In this document: in pieces, positions 15,755 through 19,328 of the stretch
Numbering within the stretch: position 1 is the stretch's first letter
Layout: every line of letters begins with the position of its first letter
From: CAJQQY01 sp964352225
GTDB taxonomy: Bacteria > Bacteroidota > Bacteroidia > Chitinophagales > Saprospiraceae
Reading direction: 5' to 3'
Assembly (NCBI GenBank): GCA_964352225.1
Contig: CAYGRM010000090.1
Coordinates: forward strand, 1 to 19,328
DNA length: 19,328 nt
Translations under genes and position numbers: made by a program
Notes under the pieces: model-generated
Databases searched by the model: none
The model's input: the letters and a program-made list of their open reading frames with translations, nothing else
What the model was told of the DNA's origin: nothing

Positions 15755-15795
15755 ACAGGGTACTGCGTTTCGACGTAAGTGCCCTGTTCTTTTTT
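15755..15795 (+). terminator. Strong + strand terminator without a gene
   Basis: ACAGGG (15755-15760) pairs with CCCTGT (15782-15787), then a U-G wobble, ACT with AGT, a bulged A, and GCG with CGT, closing on TTTCGA: 13 pairs in all. It is followed by TCTTTTTT on the + strand. The minus side reads ATAACCCC with no U-tract, so direction is +. No + strand coding sequence lies upstream within the 15328-15754 gap, which suggests an unannotated small RNA ending here. Confidence 0.65.
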
Positions 15796-15819
15796 AGCCT
15801 TTTAAATATAGAATTTTGA

Positions 15820-15866
15820 GAAAATGAAAAAAGCGATATTGAACAATTAAATTCAATATCGCTTTT
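15820..15866 (-). terminator. Intrinsic terminator of rng
   Basis: AAAAGCGATATTGAA (15829-15843) and TTCAATATCGCTTTT (15852-15866) form a perfect 15-bp stem with an 8-base loop, 21 bases after the rng stop. On the minus strand it runs into TTTTTTCATTTTC. Confidence 0.88.
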
Positions 15867-15887
15867 CGTTTTTAGAAAGTAAGATGA

Positions 15888-17444
15888 TTAATGCAATCGT
15901 ATTTCATCATCATTTTCATCAAAGAAAATGTATTCAGTCATTTGAAAATCTGTATTTTCTTTAATTTTTATCCACTTAAAATGATATTTCATAAACCAAG
16001 ACATTTGCTTGCTGGGGAATCCTTTTTTCAAGAAAGCACTCACGTATGGGTGAGCATGTAATTTTAATTTAGCTTGTGGTCGAGATTGAAGAATGAATTC
16101 TAAATCTCTTTCGATATCATCTGTTAATAAAATTGAAGGATTAATTTTTCCAGTTCCTTTACAGGATGGACAAATTTCCGCCGTATTGATTTTTACTTCA
16201 GGTCGCACTCTTTGTCGAGTGATTTGCATCAATCCAAATTTACTTAATTGTAAAATGGTATGTTGTGCACGATCCTTTTTCATATGATCTCTCATTGCCT
16301 GAACTAATTGCTTTTTATGTTCAGGAACTCGCATATCAATAAAATCAATGATGATAATTCCTCCGATATCACGAAGACGTAATTGTCTGGCGATTTCTTC
16401 TGCAGATTCTATATTTACAGCAAGGACAGCATCAGCTTGATTATCAGATTTAGCTGCTTTGTGACCACTATTTACATCGATCACATGCATTGCCTCAGTA
16501 CTTTCGATGACTAAATATGCACCACTAGGCATCGTGGCCGTTTTCCCAAAAGAAGATTTGATTTGTCGAGAAATACCATGAACATCAAAAATAGATTTAG
16601 CTGATTTATGATGTTTTACTATTTTAACTTGATCAGGTGCAATAGTTCCTAAAAAGGATTTGATATTAATATGCATTTCTGCATCGTTGACCACGATTTT
16701 GTTGAATGAGTCACTTAAAATATCACGCAGGATACTTGTTGTTTTATCTAATTCACTCAGTAACTTCGCAGGTGGATTTGCATTGTGCAGTTGGCTATGT
16801 ACCTGCTTCCACTTGGTCATCATGATATCTAATTCTTCGTGTAGATCAGCTACTTTTTTTCCTTCTGCCGCAGTTCTCACTATCACTCCAAAATTCTTAG
16901 GCCTAATACTTTCAACCAATCGTTGAAGTCTTTTTCTTTCATCTGAATTAGCAATTTTCTTAGAAACTGCGACAACATTAGAAAAAGGAGATAAAACCAA
17001 ATACCTTCCTGGGATCGTAATCTCGCAACTTAATCGAGGCCCTTTAGTAGAAATAGGTTCTTTTAAGATTTGGACTAATACAGGTTCTTTTTTATTTAGA
17101 ACTTGATCAATCTTCCCCGTTTTAATGATCTCATCTTCAAATTCAAATTGATCTAATTTAAATGATTGCTGTTTTCCAGAAATGGAATGGTCGGTGTATT
17201 TTAGTAAGGTTCGAAGCTTTGGGCCTAAGTCAGTATAGTGTAGAAAGGCATCTTTTTTATGGCCAATATCTACAAAAGCTGCATTCAATCCTGGCATCAA
17301 TTTTCTGATTTTACCAAGGAAAATATCTCCAACAGTAAAATTAGTATTGGTCTTTTGTTTATGCAACTCAACTAACTTCCCATCTTCTAAAAGCGCAATT
17401 TCAACTTCGGTAGGAGTTGAATTAATAATTAGTTCTTTTTCCAC
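15888..17444 (-). CDS. rng: Ribonuclease G (Rne/Rng family)
   Basis: RNase G is an endoribonuclease that trims 16S rRNA precursors and starts mRNA decay. The 518-residue protein has an S1-type RNA-binding domain (about 36-130, VGDIFLGKIRKLMPGLNAAFVDIG) and the RNase E/G catalytic core with acidic residues in HVIDVNSGH and IIIIDFIDMR. The zinc-link CPSCKGTGK has cysteines at 425 and 428. There is no long C-terminal scaffold, so this is the G form and not RNase E. The start MEKELIINSTPTEVEIALLEDG is the usual family N-terminus. Upstream is a long non-coding stretch of 535 bases holding a candidate small RNA, so rng is probably transcribed separately from the HU cluster. No confident promoter is visible in its proximal leader. 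Confidence 0.96.
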   Translation of the reverse strand: MEKELIINSTPTEVEIALLEDGKLVELHKQKTNTNFTVGDIFLGKIRKLMPGLNAAFVDIGHKKDAFLHYTDLGPKLRTLLKYTDHSISGKQQSFKLDQFEFEDEIIKTGKIDQVLNKKEPVLVQILKEPISTKGPRLSCEITIPGRYLVLSPFSNVVAVSKKIANSDERKRLQRLVESIRPKNFGVIVRTAAEGKKVADLHEELDIMMTKWKQVHSQLHNANPPAKLLSELDKTTSILRDILSDSFNKIVVNDAEMHINIKSFLGTIAPDQVKIVKHHKSAKSIFDVHGISRQIKSSFGKTATMPSGAYLVIESTEAMHVIDVNSGHKAAKSDNQADAVLAVNIESAEEIARQLRLRDIGGIIIIDFIDMRVPEHKKQLVQAMRDHMKKDRAQHTILQLSKFGLMQITRQRVRPEVKINTAEICPSCKGTGKINPSILLTDDIERDLEFILQSRPQAKLKLHAHPYVSAFLKKGFPSKQMSWFMKYHFKWIKIKENTDFQMTEYIFFDENDDEIRLH

Positions 17445-17600
17445 TATTTTTATTTGTGGGCATTAAAGAATGGCAAAAACTAACTTCAGTAGGAAGTATT
17501 GTTTTGGAACATTCCATAGAGCAGGATAGCTCTACAAGGCAAGGCAGCAAAAATAAAAAGTCATTAACAAAATATAGAATGATTGAGTTAAAGCATCTAT
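17445..17600 (-). other. rng-proximal leader region
   Basis: There is no gene here. A small hairpin pairs TAGAGC (17517-17522) with GCTCTA (17529-17534). On the minus strand the right arm belongs to TTGTAGAGCT (17537-17528), a 10-mer that recurs exactly at 17802-17793, near the 5' end of the candidate RNA upstream. TAGTTTTT about 30 bases before the rng ATG is one mismatch from a -7 element but lacks a -33 box. Confidence 0.3.
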
Positions 17601-17631
17601 TTTGCCTGAATTGAACACATCTTTAAATTTG
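17601..17631 (+). promoter_or_regulatory. Full-consensus + strand promoter facing a minus-strand RNA
   Basis: TTTG at 17601-17604 is followed after exactly 19 bases by TAAATTTG at 17624-17631. Both boxes and the spacing match the Bacteroidota consensus. The predicted start is near 17636, directed at the 3' end of the minus-strand RNA candidate. No + strand open reading frame follows, so any product would be antisense or non-coding. Confidence 0.5.
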
Positions 17632-17667
17632 TGATAAACTAATAGTGTACATACTTTTTATTACGAA

Positions 17668-17817
17668 TATAGAAAAATCTAGTATAGATTTTTACATGTA
17701 AATACAGAATTATCTCTCTTCTCCAAGTGTTACCTTGGGAGCATTATTTCGCTTACCCATCTTAATCTTTCAAGCACAGAAATAATACTTCCAGCTCTAC
17801 AAATTTTTATTTGACTG
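17668..17817 (-). ncRNA. Candidate structured small RNA, about 150 nt, unassigned
   Basis: On the minus strand this stretch has a promoter just upstream, a folded body and a hairpin terminator at its end. The body has a long stem: 17793-17779 pairs with 17750-17736 over 15 positions with one C-A mismatch and one G-U pair. Inside it, GCTT and AAGC (17775-17772 with 17754-17751) pair again, closing a 17-base loop. A second hairpin, CCAAG-GTAACA-CTTGG, lies just 3' of it (about 17737-17722) and competes for two or three bases. Size and build would suit a regulatory RNA, including a 6S-like one, but I cannot identify a conserved family motif. A 16-codon reading frame (17760-17710) lies within it and is judged incidental. 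Confidence 0.45.
17673..17693 (-). terminator. Hairpin terminating the candidate small RNA
   Basis: AAAAATCTA (17673-17681) and TAGATTTTT (17685-17693) form a perfect 9-bp stem with a 3-base loop. On the minus strand the U-run is the 3' arm itself, followed by CTATATT. The stem is symmetrical and AT-rich, so it could also work on the + strand. Confidence 0.5.
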
Positions 17818-17820
17818 TGT

Positions 17821-17851
17821 CAAAAATAAGAAATGGGTCATGGGATAACAA
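17821..17851 (-). promoter_or_regulatory. Promoter of the candidate small RNA
   Basis: On the minus strand TTG (17851-17849) is followed after 20 bases by TATTTTTG (17828-17821), an exact TAnnTTTG. Start is predicted near 17814-17818. The spacer contains one arm of the 13-bp inverted repeat at 17835-17878, and the -33 box lies in its loop, an arrangement suited to an operator. Confidence 0.55.
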
Positions 17852-17878
17852 TAAGTTGAAAACTCTATCCCATGACCC
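17835..17878. repeat. 13-bp perfect inverted repeat around a promoter
   Basis: GGGTCATGGGATA (17835-17847) and TATCCCATGACCC (17866-17878) are exact complements with an 18-base loop. The stem is GC-rich for this genome. On the minus strand it is followed by ATTTCTTATTTTTG, so it could also be a terminator for the upstream cluster, but the gene at 17980 has its own small terminator and the repeat overlaps a promoter. Confidence 0.7.
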
Positions 17879-17946
17879 TTGAATCATCATATTTTCGGTT
17901 CAGGCAGATTATTTGAAACTACCCTGACCTATGCCAGATTAATTAA

Positions 17947-17966
17947 TTTAAAAAAGCCAAAAGGCT
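17947..17966 (-). terminator. Small terminator after the 31-residue protein gene
   Basis: AGCC (17955-17958) and GGCT (17963-17966) form a short stem with a 4-base loop. On the minus strand it is followed by six Ts. It begins 14 bases after the stop codon. The stem is short, so termination may be partial. Confidence 0.5.
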
Positions 17967-17979
17967 ATTTCACTTCAAA

Positions 17980-18075
17980 TTATCTGTTCTTTTTCTTATG
18001 ACGATTTTTACGTAATCTCTTTTTACGTTTGTGTGTCGCGATCTTATGACGTTTACGTTTTTTTCCGCAAGGCAT
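17980..18075 (-). CDS. 31-residue basic AURKAIP1/COX24-type protein (probable small ribosomal protein)
   Basis: The ATG at 18075 opens a 31-residue protein that begins MPCGKKRKRHKIATHKRKKR and ends LRKNRHKKKNR. About two thirds of its residues are Lys, Arg or His. It matches the tiny conserved Bacteroidota proteins carrying the AURKAIP1/COX24 domain, the family that includes mitochondrial ribosomal protein mS38 and is related in build to actinobacterial bS22. A ribosome-associated role is therefore likely but inferred. The family tends to lie near rng and HU genes in Bacteroidota, as here. It follows the TPR gene by 67 bases with no promoter in the gap, so it is probably transcribed with it. 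A single Cys3 sits in the CG turn after MP. Confidence 0.85.
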   Translation of the reverse strand: MPCGKKRKRHKIATHKRKKRLRKNRHKKKNR

Positions 18076-18142
18076 AACTAATGTTTTTTATAATTATTAA
18101 AATTAAATTTCTCACGTCCCGAACACTCGGAACAAGTATTTT

Positions 18143-18940
18143 CTATCGCTGTGCTTCTGCCAGCGATTGACAAATATTTTGAAAAGTGGTTGCTTTTTCA
18201 GTCAATCCTAATCCTTCATAGGCTTGAGCTAAAAGGCAATTCACCTTAATATTTTCAGGTTCGATTTGGAGCGCTTTTTCCAAACGAGCTACAGCTTTGT
18301 CAAATTGTCCTGTTTGGATTCCAAGTCTTCCTAAAGTAGAAAGGGTAGGAACGTTGTCAGGATGCTTTTTGTTTAAATCAATCAACATCAAAATACCTTT
18401 CATAGGATTATCTTGAGGCGGACGTTCGGCATAGCAAACTGCTAAGTTTACTCTGTGAGTAACATCGCTTGGATCTAAAGAAATAGCATTTTCAAAAGCT
18501 TGAATTGCTCGATTTGCACAAAAATCTATTACTTTTTCCTCTTTCTCTAAATTCATCCCTCGATTATAAGTAGCTCCTGCGATGGACCATGCTTCTGCCG
18601 TAGCTTCTTGATCAGCTACTAATTGAGCATAATAACCTGCAATAGCAAATCGATTGATTCTGTACCAAGCACTTGAAAGAACTTTGTAGGCTTCCGTTTT
18701 GTCTAAATCGTTTTTGGCTTCTGATAGTTTTGCTTCAGCTAATAATACTTCACTAGCGTCTTCAGGTTTAAGATTATTTTTTGCAGATAACAATAGTGAA
18801 TTAATACTAGTTGATTCTGCATTTTCAATCCGATCTTTATTTATTGCTTTTTGTGTTTTTGGTTTGGTATCAAATCCAAAATAAAGTAATAAGAATAAAG
18901 CTACTGCAAAAGATAGAACTGCTAATTGAGTTTTCGACAT
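18143..18940 (-). CDS. Membrane-anchored TPR protein
   Basis: A 265-residue protein with one N-terminal membrane segment (about 6-22, LAVLSFAVALFLLLYFG) and a soluble alpha-helical remainder, probably facing the periplasm. TPR units are clear at about 140-165 (AIQAFENAISLDPSDVTHRVNLAVCYAE), 180-205 and 210-250 (KAVARLEKALQIEPENIKVNCLLAQAYEGLG). TPR arrays bind other proteins; the partner is unknown. The gene starts 14 bases after the HU-like gene, so the two form an operon. There is no lipobox, and the anchor looks uncleaved. Confidence 0.9.
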   Translation of the reverse strand: MSKTQLAVLSFAVALFLLLYFGFDTKPKTQKAINKDRIENAESTSINSLLLSAKNNLKPEDASEVLLAEAKLSEAKNDLDKTEAYKVLSSAWYRINRFAIAGYYAQLVADQEATAEAWSIAGATYNRGMNLEKEEKVIDFCANRAIQAFENAISLDPSDVTHRVNLAVCYAERPPQDNPMKGILMLIDLNKKHPDNVPTLSTLGRLGIQTGQFDKAVARLEKALQIEPENIKVNCLLAQAYEGLGLTEKATTFQNICQSLAEAQR

Positions 18941-18954
18941 TAGTTTAGAAAAAT

Positions 18955-19269
18955 TTAAATATTTCTACTTTCATCGTTTGGAAGTTCTGATACATTACCT
19001 TTCACTTCTTCTACAAAAGTTTTTGCAGGTTTGAATGAAGGGACAAAATGTTCAGGAATTTCAATCGCGATGTTTTTCTTAATGTGTCTGCCAATTTTTC
19101 TCTTTCTCTTCTTGATGACAAAACTTCCGAAGCCTCGAATGTAAACATTTTCACCTTCAGCCAATGAGCTTTTTACTTCCTTAAAAAGGGTTTCTAAAGT
19201 AACTAAAACGTCAACTTTAGGGACACCCGTTTTTTCCGATATTGCTGTTACTAAATCAGCTTTTCTCAT
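18955..19269 (-). CDS. HU/IHF family DNA-binding protein
   Basis: A 104-residue nucleoid protein that bends DNA as a dimer. The N-terminal helical part (MRKADLVTAISEKTGVPK) and the signature RGFGSFVIKKRKRKIGRHIKKN are clear, followed by IEIPEHFVPSFKPAKTFVEEV. The usual arm proline in the GRNPxT position is replaced: GRHIKKNIAIEIP lacks the NP pair. A short acidic tail (SELPNDESRNI) extends beyond the standard 90 residues. It heads the cluster with the TPR protein and the small basic protein. Only about 60 bases of upstream sequence lie in the window and no consensus -7 box is visible there, so the promoter may lie outside. Confidence 0.95.
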   Translation of the reverse strand: MRKADLVTAISEKTGVPKVDVLVTLETLFKEVKSSLAEGENVYIRGFGSFVIKKRKRKIGRHIKKNIAIEIPEHFVPSFKPAKTFVEEVKGNVSELPNDESRNI

Positions 19270-19328
19270 CGTTTATCTTATTGGTTTATAATTAATTATG
19301 AATATTTTTTATTCAGATTAAAGCGTCG

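Noticed and set aside
17710..17760. 16-codon minus-strand frame starting MGKRNNAPK
   Set aside because: Very short, without a recognisable family, and its bases form one side of the stem of the candidate RNA; likely chance.

Overview
The window is a chromosomal, AT-rich stretch from a Bacteroidota bacterium, most likely in or near the Saprospiria (Lewinella-like). The evidence is a type IX secretion (T9SS) sorting domain on a large propeller protein, TAnnTTTG -7 promoter elements paired with TTG/TTTG -33 elements, translation starts without evident Shine-Dalgarno sequences, a long IF2 with a disordered N-terminus, and a lineage-type 31-residue basic protein of the AURKAIP1/COX24 type beside an RNase G gene. 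The lineage within Bacteroidota is an inference from gene content, not a measured phylogeny.

Layout. Positions 1-5930 run on the + strand: the tail of rimP (apparently frameshifted in an A-run), nusA, a long intergenic stretch with a hairpin, a good promoter and a leader, then infB and an O-antigen ligase-like membrane protein. The ligase gene meets a minus-strand helical-repeat gene of unknown function tail to tail, with the two stop codons sharing a TTAA. A divergent region with a 37-nt perfect palindrome leads to a 1013-residue + strand T9SS-exported protein with a predicted seven-bladed propeller. From about 10950 to the end all genes are on the minus strand: an YbbA-like ABC ATPase, asnS, a DCC-family thiol oxidoreductase downstream of radA, rng (RNase G), and a cluster HU-like protein -> TPR membrane protein -> 31-residue basic protein.

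Most of this is housekeeping: transcription elongation and termination (NusA), translation (RimP, IF2, AsnRS, probable small ribosomal protein), RNA processing (RNase G), recombination (RadA) and nucleoid structure (HU). I see no CRISPR array, IS element, prophage, defence or biosynthetic cluster, and no tRNA or rRNA.

The unexpected signal lies in RNA-level structure. Intrinsic-terminator-shaped hairpins with U-tracts sit inside the first codons of two + strand genes (ligase and T9SS protein). A complete small transcription unit (promoter, structured about 150-nt body, terminator hairpin) lies between rng and the small basic protein gene on the minus strand, with a good opposing promoter facing it. 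Another strong + strand terminator between rng and radA has no gene to terminate. These are the best candidates for undescribed biology here; all are inferences from sequence and untested.
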